Shown here piece by piece: positions 53,593-64,000 of a stretch of DNA of 64,000 nt; positions within the stretch are counted from its first letter, which is position 1; each line of letters starts with the position of its first letter. The stretch covers positions 186,001-250,000 of the forward strand of contig CAKAKS010000061.1 in NCBI GenBank assembly GCA_916700875.1. Reading direction: 5' to 3'. The DNA is from Sebastes aleutianus. Lineage: Eukaryota; Chordata; Actinopteri; Perciformes; Sebastidae. Below the pieces are notes generated by a model. The model saw only the letters and a list, made by a program, of their open reading frames with translations, had not been told where the DNA came from and did not search any database. The translations under genes were made by a program, and so were the position numbers.

Positions 53593-55900
53593 TAAATTGC
53601 TGCCTTCTAAACATATAGCCTACATTAAAAGTACCGTTCATTGACTAACACCAAATACAACAAGCTATCGATAGGCCTGTTCAAAGGCACATTAGCTTAC
53701 TGTTTAATGTTAGCTTTAAGTTGGATACTACTCTATATTTGTCCACAAATTACTAAAGTTAAAATGTATAATAATATAATATAATATATAATATCTGAAC
53801 ACACCGACCACATCTGACTGAAGACCAGCACCGGCTGCAGTACTGGAAACAAAGAGAGACTGAATTAAAAACCTATACTATGTCAAATAAAGCCTAAAAA
53901 TAACAACAGTATGATGAATAAGACAACAATTACCTGTATTAAAACAAGCATTGCTAAAATATACAGTCACATATTGTCAACAACACAACAAATTGGTTAA
54001 GGTAAACATGGATAGTTACATACTTTGCACCATAATTACTTGTTTTCTAAGGTTCTCTTCCCACAATAAAAGTTATGGCAGACCTACTTAATGATTTTAA
54101 AAGTGCAATACCCCAGGGGATTACAAGTAGGCTCCCCATGAGCCTACTTGTAAAAAAAACAAACATGTTTTTTACAGTTTTTTTCAAGAAATTTTACATT
54201 TTCTGTCTGTATTTCAAAATGAAATTTCATTTGTGATTTATTTATATGTAAATGGTCTTAGATTTACAGTATTTTTTGTAATCACAATCGGAATTATCTT
54301 TATTTAAGCTTTTCTTTATCATTTTTAAAGATAATTATTCTGTTTTTTTTAGACGTTTATGACTGTTTTAACAATTAATTTATGTTAGAAGAAAAGGATT
54401 TCATGGAATTCTAAAAATATTTCTTGTAAAAATACAGATTATTTTTGCAAAACTTCTGAGTTAATGTAAATTTGGGCTTTTGCAACGTAAAATTACATGT
54501 TTCATTTGTGATTTATATGTAAATGGTCTTAGATTTACAGTGTTTGACTATTCTAATAATAAATATATGTTAAAAGTAAAATATTTCTTGTAAAATTACA
54601 GTAATAAAGGCTAATTATATAAAGATATAAAGATTATTACCACATGGCTCCTGGTGACCCCCTGCTACAAGAAGATACAAAGAAAAAGAATAGAGATCTA
54701 TCCAGTTGCAGCACATTTCATGGGAATCATCCAGTCTTGTCTCTGAAGGATGTGGGAACAGAGAAGGTATGATTGTCCAACAGGGAAGATTTTAGAGAAA
54801 GTATGAGGATTTAAAGATGAAGCATTTCTGTTGTCTCTACTGGATTACTTGTTCTCAAATATCAGGATATTTCTTTTAAGAAAAGATTACTCTGAATAAT
54901 GAGGTTGAAGGAACATGTGTTTTTTTATTTTTGACATTTTTTTTATTATTGATTGGTTAAGGTGAAATGAGTATTTGCCAAATAATATTGTGAAAAGATG
55001 ATTCTGTATATGGTCACTGATATTTAAATTTTTGTATCAACATAGTTATTTATTTTGTGTACCTGTATGGTGATTTTGGTCACATGAAGGCTCAATGAAT
55101 TGTACATATATATATATATATATAGTATATAAAATGTTATAATTGTTAAAACTGTTAAAATAACAAATTATAGCATCACTAATAATTAGTAAACATTATT
55201 ATCATTTCGTTGTTAAGAGTAAAATAACTTCACTGAGGTTAATTAACGATCACTTACCATTTATAAATGATGGTTATTATAAAGTGTTACACATCTTTTT
55301 TTTTATAAACAAAGAAGCATAAAGTCATAAAAAATAATCATCCTACTAGATCTTTTTTTTGCATTACACCATTATTCTTGCTTCATATATTGATTTTAGG
55401 CCACTTCATTTGAATTAAAAGCTATGAACCACACATATTAATAATTTAAAATAGAAAACATCTCAACCTGGTGAATTCAAAGTACACAGTACATTTATAT
55501 GTAACACAGATGTGTTGGCATAGCACCTCTCAACAACAAGGCAATTCAAAGTGCTTCATGTAAGACATGAAAAAGGTTTCAAGACAAAATATACAGTAAA
55601 TATAAAAAGACTTTAATATAACAAAATACAATTTTATAAAACAGAAATTTAAAAAAATACATAAAGGCATATATAACATGTAATTTATCCTCAACTATAA
55701 TAAAAGATGAATCTCAATGTGAGGCAAGTAGACATTATACGATTGTTTTTACCTCAATAAAGGCAGAAACATCACCCTGTAGGCCTGTAAGCTCTTTACC
55801 TCCAGATCTCACACCTGTTTACATCCTGTTGTAAATGTGTACACCAGATTATACATATATATATATACATTTGTTCCATTTTGACATGTAATACTGTTGT
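53593..55900. other. AT-rich intergenic region
   Basis: No gene seen. A 40-bp block (GATTTATATGTAAATGGTCTTAGATTTACAGT) occurs twice, near 54235 and 54510. Confidence 0.6.
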
Positions 55901-56139
55901 GTGCTTGCATTGCTTAAACATCATCAGAGGAAAAGATGATTCCCTTCATCCCCCTTACTCCTTTAAATCCTATAAACTGGTTAATATAATTCTTTTCACA
56001 CACTGTGCAGCTAGAAAAACCTGATCTGGTGCTGTAGCAGGAGCTAAGGGAAATCACCGTCCATGTTCATGCCACAGAATAATTTCACAGTTCTGTTTTA
56101 AAAACAGAAAAATTCTGTTTGACTGACATGAATAAAGTA

Positions 56140-57300
56140 ATTACGGCCTTGCGGTTGTACGCCTCCGCCAACCAGTCAAGTTGCAGTTTACATCCAGGTC
56201 AGTCCAAAATGTCACCACTTTCATCTTCTAAGACATTTGTGTGAAATTGTCATAATTAGCATATGAATTCTTGAGTTATGACCATAAACATGTTTTGTGA
56301 GGTCTCAGTGACCTTTGACCACCAAAATCTAATCAGTTCATCCTTGAGTCCAAATGGACGTTTGTGCCAAATTTGAATAAATTCCCTCCTGAGAGGCATA
56401 AAAAGTCACATTTCCTCTTGTGTTCCTCGGTGCTAGAGATCGCAGTACTGTTACATTACTGAAGAAAACATGCAAGTATTGTTGCTGAAGAGACAAACCT
56501 GAATACAGTCTCAGTTCTGTATGATGAAAAATAATGAATTTTGGTTTTGTATTGTAATTTATCAGTTCAAGGTGAGGACGGTTTTCAACCAGCATGTATT
56601 GAATAAAAGCTGTGTTCACATCTCAGACAGATGTGTCTTTGTTCACTTTCTGGATCTGTGCAGACAGGTGTTCAACCACAGAGTTTATCTGGGAAAGGAA
56701 ATAAAAAAATCATAATCAATTTATCAGTTGCTTTTCAGAAAATATAATTCAAATGCTTCATTGCAAAAAAAAGTGAAGTCTACAGTCATACTAACGACTC
56801 TGTGAGGCTGCATGTTGGCATGATAATGCTAAATAGGTATAATATCTGCCATGTTCACCATCTCTGTTTAGCATGATCACATTTGATAATTAGCATCAAA
56901 CACAAAGTTCAGCTGAGGCTGATGGGAATGTCATTTGTTTTGCAGGTATTTATGGTCATAAACTAAAGTATTGGAAATTATTTTGACCAGATGATGGCGC
57001 TACAGGAAGAGTTGAGGAATCACCAAAGTGATCACAACTCAGCCTGAAGGGGGAACAGAATGTCTGAACCAAATATCAAGGCAATCCATCCAACAGTTGT
57101 TGAAACATTTCCCAAAAATACAACAAATGTCAACCTCATGGTGGCGCTAGAGGAAAAGTCAAAGGATCGCCAAAGTTATTACGATTCATCCTCTGGGGAA
57201 CATGATTGTCTGTACAAAATGTCATGGCAATCCAAAGTGGTGGACCAACTGAATGTCACTGCCACGCCTGGAGTCCCTCACACTGCTAAAAATCAAGCAG
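56140..57300. repeat. Dispersed repeat remnants
   Basis: Two blocks (CCAATCAG.../GTGACCTTTGACC... near 56.15-56.42 kb; ATGGTGGCGCTAGAGGAAAAGT near 57.0-57.3 kb) resemble common teleost retroelement pieces. The 95-codon frame at 57060 lies in one and is not a gene. Confidence 0.4.
56647..56688 (-). pseudogene. Decayed linker microexon
   Basis: 42 nt, similar to L2 (CTCTGTGG.TGAACACCTGTCTGCA) but with a 2-nt deletion that shifts the frame, plus a poor donor (GTGAAC). Neighbouring sequence to 55.9 kb matches the introns after L5/L9, so this is a relic PYD unit. Confidence 0.6.
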
Positions 57301-57447
57301 TGTTTTATCTGATCAACACTAATCTACATGACGACACATGCTTATAACTGTGTAAAGTTCACACAGTGACTCATACAGCAAAGAAAATGACTTCAGAATC
57401 ACAGAATGATGTTTATGTTACATGTTATTATGGTTTGGGCCCCTACC

Positions 57448-57494
57448 TCCCTCTGCAGTATTCACACCAGATGCTCAAGCTGATGATCCTGCAG
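57448..57494 (-). pseudogene. Decayed MAE start exon
   Basis: After TGTTGCAG, the sequence resembles start exon 2 (GCAGGATCATC, GCATCTGGTGT) but the ATG-GCA-GAA is gone. It lies upstream of the decayed linker, as expected of a dead third cluster. Confidence 0.45.
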
Positions 57495-57635
57495 CTGCAA
57501 CACAGTAATGAAAATTCTAATTAGGGTGAAAGCTGCTGAAACGTTTGCTTTGTTTCTAATAAACCAGAACATGTAGGCACGTAGCTAAAGATTTTACAGA
57601 CATGGAATATGTAACATTGCTGGTTTCATCTACAG

Positions 57636-58744
57636 CAGTCGTTCTCAAACTATGGTACACATACCGCTGGTGGTACGCGTGCTCTCTCTAGTGGTACGCG
57701 GAGGCATCTCTGACTATCGATTCCTCTGTATTGATGCTTTCCCACAGTTACGCATGCACAATGATGCATACGCACTTTGTATCATGTTTCAGTTTGTTTG
57801 GTGCCGGAGCCACGGTGAAGAAAAGAAAAAAAAAAGCGCTCAACAGCGTGGCGCTACTGAACACTTTGAACAACAAATCTGTTTTGAAATCAGCAGGAGG
57901 AGAGTTAGTAACGTTAGCTGTTAGCAGCCGGTGGGCAGCACAGTCCTGACTGGCTAAATACCGGAGATACGAACGTTAACGGAGGTGCCATTGAGTTATT
58001 GTTATGAGGTGTTCAAAGTCGGCTCAGGAAAAATGACTATTGGGCGGAGGTAAATTACAACGTTATCATGATGTGTTCAAATGTAATCTCGTAAAATGTA
58101 TGTTTTGGTGAGAAACTTGAATAAATCCAGTTGTTTGAAGCAGATGTTTTCACATCAATATAAAATAGATAATAGAGAGAGAATTGTGAGCTGTTTAACT
58201 TCCTAACATTAGCTCTCTTCCTGGCCAAGATCTTTTTAATCAAAGCAAATATTTAAATAATCATAATAATTTGAATTGTGTGTTTTTATGCAAACAACCA
58301 CTATAGATGACAATAACAAAGTACAGTACAGTACTTTGTGTGTTTGGACCTGCAGTGCATGTTTTTATATTTTAGCATGCTGGGGGATTCTCTGTTTTGT
58401 TAAGTTTTGTTAATGGAAACATTTACTCCCCAAAACAGTCAGTCCTGTACGGTTCAAAAGCTCCTGCATATAATGTAATTTTCTTAATAATATGCTGTTT
58501 GGAGTGATTTTCAGGGTAATAAATGCTGACAAATAAGTGTGCAGTATGTTTTTCTATAAATTAATGTAGTGATAAAATAGAGGTTACGTCTGACAGAATT
58601 AGTTTCGAACCCCGGCAACAATCTGGGTTTCTCATGTGGCCCCCCAGGAAAAATAATTGCCCACCCCCTGGTCATAATGATGGTACTTGGAGAGTAAAAT
58701 ATTTTCTGAGGTGGTACGTGATGTAAAAAGTTTGAGAACCACTG
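57636..58744. mobile_element. hAT non-autonomous element
   Basis: 1.1 kb, ends CAGTCGTTCTCAAACT / AGTTTGAGAACCACTG, perfect 8-bp target duplication ATCTACAG (57628-57635, 58745-58752). No transposase frame recognised. Confidence 0.85.
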
Positions 58745-58788
58745 ATCTACAGTATCTGTTAAAGTGATGGCTTTTTATCATTCAGATG

Positions 58789-59289
58789 TGTTACGGTCCC
58801 ATCCGGGCCATCAGCCTTCCTAGTGTGTGTATTCCCTGTGTGGGCGTGTCTGGCTGTTTGTGTGTGTGAGCATCTCCTCCCCTACAGGCTCTGCTTCTCC
58901 CGCGCTCTGATGCAATCAACCCACCTGATCAAATCATGCATGGCTGCTTCCAATCAGATCATGAACTCCAGTTCAAATAGCCCGGTTCTCCAGTCACTCA
59001 TCGCCAGAATCGTTGACTCAACCCAAGTGGTAGTTTCGCCTCGGCCACTCAGCAATATTTACTGAAATATTTTGTTCCTAGTCTTTTGAACTTTTGCTCG
59101 ACAAGTACCGTTTGTTTCCTGTTCCCAGGATTCTCGCCTGCCTGTTGCCTGCCTGCCCTGCTCAACTCCAGCCTCGACATTCCCTCAGCCCATTCACAAT
59201 TCCTGCTTTTGGCAATAAAAGCCTTTGGTTCCACTACAACTCCGCTGTCTGTGTGTGCATTTGGGTCCAAAACCTCACTGATCGTAACA
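58789..59289 (+). mobile_element. Solo LTR-like repeat
   Basis: 501 bp with ends TGTTACGGTC / GATCGTAACA and AATAAA near 59215. The flanking duplication is unclear. Confidence 0.5.
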
Positions 59290-59454
59290 GATAGTGTCCC
59301 GTTACATGACTGGAGAATAATGATGTGAAGGAAGAAGAGTGTTTTCTGTTCCCTCTCAGGCTGCATCAGGGATGGATTTTAAAACTTATTATGCTGTTGA
59401 AAGAAGTTTCTACTGCCTATTTGATAGATACACAAAGCATAAGAAGAGAAGATG

Positions 59455-59790
59455 TTAAAGGTCCAGTGTGTAGGATCTGGAGGTATCTAGCGGTGAGGTG
59501 AGGAGATTGCAACCAACTGAAGCCTCTCCCGGGTGCCAAGCGCGTTGGAGAGCTACGGTGGCTGACGTGAAAATGCTAATGGCCCTCTCTAGAGCCATTC
59601 AGAGCGGAGCCGGTGTGCAGAGAGCGACTATAGTTCATAATTGTTGTGGTTGTATGTGTTTGGGATTGTTTAACCTGATTTGCCTCACACAGTGCAGGGA
59701 AAAATCATTTTTATAGACTGATTTGACATGAAAAAACAAACGTATATATTCTCCACACAGAAAGGCCCCGGCACTTTTTTGCTGTGAGTC
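59455..59790. repeat. Dispersed fish repeat (GGTCCAGTGTGTAGGATCTGG)
   Basis: AAAGGTCCAGTGTGTAGGAT is a frequent teleost repeat start (recognised from memory). No gene seen. Confidence 0.4.
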
Positions 59791-60432
59791 GACAGCGCTG
59801 ACCCGACAGCGCTGACCATCATCAAATCAGGGATCAACGTTGATGTTTTTTTAATCTACTTGCCCAAAGTCAATTTTTACTTGCCCCAATACAAATTTAT
59901 TTTATTTCCTTATTAGCTGTTATCAAATAATATTTAAGACCAATATTGATTGTTATGTTTAATCTTTATTTAAGTAAATGCATCTGGAGTTTTGCTCACA
60001 TCCTCTAACGCCACCCAACTAAACTCCTGTTTCCAGGATCATTTAAATGCTCGCTTGCACTTCAGCTCATAGAGTTTGTCTTTACCCACCTCCATTTTCT
60101 CGTGAATGTGCACATGTGCAACACTCAACAGAGATGAGTAGAAAGCAAGATGGCTCACTCCTGAGCCACTTCCATCATCAGCTTACTCTGCGTTTATCTC
60201 TGTTACTATCGACAACATCTTTAACCAAGTGGCTTACTCACTGTGAGGACTATGTAGCAAACATTAGTTTTGCCTCTGATAACTGCATCTACATAATACA
60301 ATCATTTGATGTATTTAAAATAAAGAAATTCCAGAGCTACCCTGCATTCAAATTTGCTGATTTATAATTTAAGCATAACATTTATGGTATAAATATGCCA
60401 CTACTTAACAGTTTGTTTGTTCCACAACTTAC

Positions 60433-60718
60433 CTTTGGATCCTGAGCTGGTGTCTGACAACTCCTGCACCAGATCATTCCTGTTTATTTCCTTGAAGACC
60501 TTCTTGGTCACCACCACAGACTGTTGGCTGTAGGTCTGCAACATCAGATTCACCAGATCCAACCTGTCACTCTCCTCCAGTAGGTGGCGTGGGATGCATG
60601 GGAGGCCTGCAAGTAAGTGCTTGTCCTGCAGGTTCCACTTGAATCCTTCAAACTCTTCCTGTTTCAAGTTCTCCAGCATTTTCAAAAGCCTCCCTCTGTC
60701 CGTAGTGATTGTTGCTTC
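60433..60718 (-). CDS. Right gene PYD exon (divergent)
   Basis: A 286 nt exon starting EATITTDRGRLLKMLENLKQ, with EEFEGFKWNLQDKHLLAGLP, a LEESDRLDLVNLMLQTYSQ stretch, QSVVVTKKVFKEINRNDLVQELSDTSSGSKG, donor GTAAGT. It is the most divergent PYD in the window and has a classical FKWxLQ helix 2-3. Open and in correct phase. Confidence 0.84.
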
Positions 60719-62868
60719 CTGATGAATTCAAATTGAAAAAACAAAGGGACATGATTTGACTACTTTATTGGCGGATAATATTATAGTTGAAAAGCTCACC
60801 CGAAGCAGCATCAGTTATGTGAGAACCATCCAATTTAAATCAGGAGTTTGGTTTGCATCACAACTTTTCAACCTGCATCGTGTTAAATGAAAGCTGTGTT
60901 GAGCAAAGTCAGACTGATGTGACTTTACTCACCTTCTGCATCAGTGCAGACGGGTGTTCCTCCACAGAGTGTTTCTCTGAGGAGACAGGAAATAAAAAAT
61001 GTTGCATGAATGATGGTTTTAACATCTGACTATAAACATCTGACTAACTAAAAGCAAAGAAAAATTAACAGCAAACAAACTGCTTTCTTTAATAACTGGA
61101 GTGCTGGAGAAAAAAAGACCTGGCTAATATATTAGGGATGCACCAATCCAACTTTTTCAGTCTCGATACCGACAGCAATACCTGGTCTTCGGGTATCGGC
61201 CGATACCGAGTACCGATCCGATACCAGTGTTCAATTAATAAGCTGTATGCCTCACTGTGTGGAAGTGACTGGGATCATTATTTCATGTGTAAGGAAACAT
61301 CAGGCTTGACCTAAACATTGCTTTCCTAACTTTGTAATACAAAATGTAACAAATAAATATATAGATAACATAACAAATTTAGTGAATTGTTATTTATTAA
61401 TAAAATAAGAAATTGTACACCAACAACTTAGCAAAAAAAATCTTCCAAAATTAACAGGAATTACAATTCAGGTGTAAATCTTTTTAATGCAGCAACTAAT
61501 TGGTCAAAACATAAACAGGAATTAAAAATCCAGTACATAATGTATATAGTATACAGCGTCGGCGTTAGGGGCGGGCCATGGGGGTCCAGGCCCGTCCAAA
61601 AAGGTCACTGTGCCCCCTCAGATGAATTCTCTCCTGACAAAAAACTAAACTGAAATAACAGCTAAGCTATTAGTAAAATTAAGTCATTCAGTTTGGTAAT
61701 GGAAGGACTTAACACTGAAATGCAAAATAAAGCACAAAACAGTGATAGTTTTGCATTTAGGAAACAACTAGGACATGTACTTGGGCTTGATTACATTGTT
61801 TTCTATTGGAGTGTCCTAACTGGCTGCGAGCAACATGGGGCTGCACAGCAACATGGTGCTGCACAGCAACATGGTGCTGCACAGCGACACGGCGCTGCAC
61901 AGCGCGGCGTGACGTTTTGTCTGAACTTCTATCGGATAGTATGTGGCAGTATGTATACACCTCTCTGTCAGTTTATTTCTTTCATAAAACATGATAATGT
62001 TAAAGATACACTTAATAAAGGCTATATGACATGAAAAAAATGCCCCCCCCCTGTCAAAGCTGATTGCCCGTCCGCCCCTAACACTCTGGCGCCGACCCTG
62101 TTCACGCTCACATTCACCTACGAGCGATTTAGAATCAACAATTAACCTGCATGTCTTTGGACTGTGGGAGGAAGCCGGAGAACCCGGAGAGAACCCACGC
62201 TAACACGGGGAGAACATGCAAACTCCACACAGAAGGGACCCAAGCCGGGTTTGACCCTACGACCCTCTCGCTGTGAGGCGACTTCAGTAACCTGGTTACT
62301 GTAAATCCATGTACACATGCAGCAGGTCAGTAATCAGTTTCTCCCCTACCCCCGACCTTCTTTCTGATTTTAACTGTAGTAGTGATACGATAGAAGACAC
62401 TGTGTTGGTCCTGATTTTGTTTTAGACTTTTTGGGGTGTTTATCTCAGAGCAGACTGACAGACGGAGCGGGGCTCTTCCACACTCTGAAATCCAAAGTGC
62501 AATTCTTCTAAATACGATTCATTTTAAAGGTCTTACCTTGTGTAGGACCACCGGTGCTTTGGTATTCATCTGAAAAAAATACAGAGGTAAAGAAAATATG
62601 GATATGTTGCTGATTTTCTGCCTTATTTAACAGTTACACATTTCACTGCTTTACTAATGCTGCATATTCAATCAAATGAAAGTGGTACATAGACAGTGTG
62701 GATACATTCTTGTGATATTATTTGAAACTGACTTTTTCGAAATGCACGGGTCCACACTGGTTGAAGCTCGTCTTTTTGTTTGAGCTCGAGCACAAAGTTG
62801 CTGTCTGGATTTTCAATGTACACTTCAAAGAAATTTGGGATTCTGCTTTCATATCTGAGCTTTAGATT
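60433..62868 (-). CDS. Partial third gene: UPA - hinge - linker - PYD
   Basis: Gene-level entry for a - strand gene entering from the right edge. Exons in transcription order are UPA part 2 (62733-62868), hinge (62537-62569), linker (60933-60976) and PYD (60433-60718). The first two are an inverted copy of 50997-51328 of the main gene. At the point where the CARD exon should follow, a repeat insertion and then a linker and PYD are found, and no CARD-like frame is visible between 61.0 and 62.5 kb. Phases are compatible (hinge ends phase 1, linker starts phase 1), so UPA-PYD splicing is possible. Alternatively the PYD belongs to another transcript whose start is not recognised. The ZU5 exons are not seen up to 64 kb, so the gene may be truncated. 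Confidence 0.45.
60933..60976 (-). CDS. Right gene linker exon
   Basis: 44 nt, EKHSVEEHPSALMQK, acceptor TGTCTCCTCAG, donor GTGAGT, phase 1 to 0. It lies where the CARD exon is found in the main gene. Confidence 0.66.
61135..61240. mobile_element. hAT MITE fragment (TAGGGATGCACC family)
   Basis: TTAGGGATGCACCAATCCAA followed by CCGATACCGAGTACCGATCCG motifs typical of a fish hAT end. The other end was not found. Confidence 0.5.
61555..62100. mobile_element. Insertion with GTCGGCG termini and tandem repeat
   Basis: Bounded by GCGTCGGCGTTAGGGGCGG and CCGCCCCTAACACTCTGGCGCCGAC, i.e. inverted ends, so a non-autonomous DNA element is likely. Inside is a short 15-bp tandem (GCTGCACAGCAACAT, 61835-61905). 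It occupies the intron where the CARD exon should follow. Confidence 0.5.
62537..62569 (-). CDS. Right gene hinge exon
   Basis: 33 nt, N/G-EYQSTGGPTQ, acceptor TTTTTTCAG, donor GTAAGA. Inverted copy of 51296-51328. Confidence 0.65.
62733..62868 (-). CDS. Right gene UPA part 2 exon
   Basis: 136 nt, acceptor TTTTCCACAG, NLKLRYESRIPNFFEVYIEN ... LELKQKDELQPVWTRAFRK, donor GTCAGT. Same length and frame as 50997-51132, with changes concentrated in the first third (RDERGDQNY becomes RYESRIPNF). Open. Confidence 0.75.
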
Positions 62869-63540
62869 CTGTGGAAAAAAAATAAATAAGGGAAAGGGAG
62901 GAACATTAGACTTTGAGTGCCAGAAGTTTTCAGCTGTGATAATTCATAAGTATTAAACTTAGGTGGTATTCTCATTTAAATCAAAGACATGTACAGACAG
63001 GGAAAAAAACTATTAATATAATAATATAATAACATCTGTATCTTGCCAAATACTGGTAAAATTATATGATTGCAGATATTTCAATTAATTCTTTACTTAT
63101 ATAATTATTTAATAATTGTTTATCTCAAGATAACAAATAGTGCTCATATCAATAACAAGGTAGTGAGATAATAATAATAATACAAAGTAATGATCATGAG
63201 ATGAGAGCCCTAAAGCTGATAGCTGATTCACAGCTGATTTCAGTTTTAAGCACAGTAAAAGTCTCTCTAAAGTTTATATACACTGTCGGTGTGCTTTAAT
63301 GATAAATAGGGAAAATGTGAAATGCTCTTCAAAAAAAAGATTTTCTTTTTGAAACATGTTTTCAGAGAAAATAGCAATTTCGAACCACAATTTGTAAATC
63401 AAATCATATTTTGTGGTAAGTATTAATAATATTGTCTTAAAACAATACTTACATGCTCATATGTACATTGAAAGTGTTAATGGTCGTTGCAATTGTTTCT
63501 CCTGTCCACAAAGAAATCTCTTCCTAGAGCAATTTCAGAA

Positions 63541-64000
63541 ACATCTGTAGCGTTGTCCAATCAAAAGCTATCAACTATGTAAACATGAAGTTACTGTAGC
63601 TTCACAAGCTGTAATATAACCTTAAAAAAATAACATTTATAGGAGGACAAATGATATATTCAACTTGACCGCTTATTGCAGACGGTGGTGAGCTTCCCTC
63701 CCTAGATATAGTGTGGCTCACCTCTGCACATAGTACTGGTTCTGGAACTGAACTCCTGGAGAGGGCCCTGTCTAGACGCTAACCCCCAAATTGCAAAAAC
63801 GTTCTGCCCGACGACCTATCCTAACCTTAACCATTCGAGGTCAATACCTGACCTTAACCATTCAAGGTCAATGCCTAACCTTAACCATCTCGTGAGAGTT
63901 TCGCAATTTGTGTGTTACCTTCTATTTCACACTGAGAATTGAGGCACATGAGATACGTGAATATTCTCTGTCTGTGGTAAATGGCTAAATGATGCTGGTG
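63541..64000. other. Right edge, no feature recognised
   Basis: Unlike the sequence at the corresponding place before 50.3 kb. A short direct repeat (CCTAACCTTAACCATTCGAGGTCAATACCTGACC) is visible at 63821-63890. No ZU5 exon is present. Confidence 0.5.

Larger units (their letters stand above)
62105..63540. repeat. Second inverted repeat, right arm
   Basis: Partner of 50305-51750. Homology stops at a repeat insertion near 62.1 kb on one side and at about 63.54 kb on the other. Confidence 0.8.

Noticed and set aside
61693..62034. 113-codon frame with AAQQHGAAQQHG repeats
   Set aside because: Made by a short tandem repeat inside a non-autonomous element.

Overview
Eukaryotic nuclear DNA, most likely from a percomorph teleost (inference). 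The genes are spliced with GT-AG introns. They encode PYRIN (PYD) domains, a FIIND (ZU5-UPA) domain and a CARD, which are inflammasome modules. The introns are full of fish-type repeats: a Tc1 element, many hAT MITEs with 8-bp target duplications, TTAA-flanked MITEs, tRNA-derived SINEs, LINE scraps and solo LTRs.

Main gene (+ strand, about 18.9-52.4 kb). Thirty exons can be placed by splice sites and reading frame. Two short start exons carry ATG-GCN-GAA. They are followed by ten strictly alternating pairs of a 29-44 nt linker microexon and a 277-286 nt PYD exon. Then come two spacer exons, four exons making a complete ZU5-UPA (FIIND) with the autocleavage Phe-Ser-Pro and an upstream His, a 33 nt hinge exon, and a terminal CARD exon with the stop codon. 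The exon coordinates sum to 4,419 nt, an open frame of 1,472 codons plus stop. There is no NACHT or LRR. The layout suggests an NLRP1/CARD8-type 'functional degradation' sensor whose N-terminus is a string of PYDs.

Left gene (- strand, about 9.4 kb to the left edge). This is a mirror copy of the first part of the main gene: two start exons, three PYDs and four linkers, continuing off the window. The two genes are head to head in a giant inverted repeat (about 1-11.3 kb against 17.1-29.3 kb). The 5.8 kb centre holds a dead Tc1 element, a SINE and a hAT-like block, and the presumed divergent promoters lie at its edges.

Within the main gene, 20.5-36.2 kb and 36.2-46.1 kb are tandem copies. The second copy has four PYDs because unequal exchange fused the PYD-a and PYD-c regions into one. 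The second copy has no start exons, which supports one read-through gene.

Right part (52.4-64 kb). This region holds the 3' UTR, then repeats, a decayed PYD-cluster relic on the - strand (55.9-57.5 kb), and a partial - strand gene (62.9-60.4 kb). In that gene the UPA and hinge exons are followed by a linker and a PYD instead of a CARD.

Limits: no transcript or database evidence was available. Exon calls rest on open frames, splice consensus, compatible phases and agreement between internal copies.
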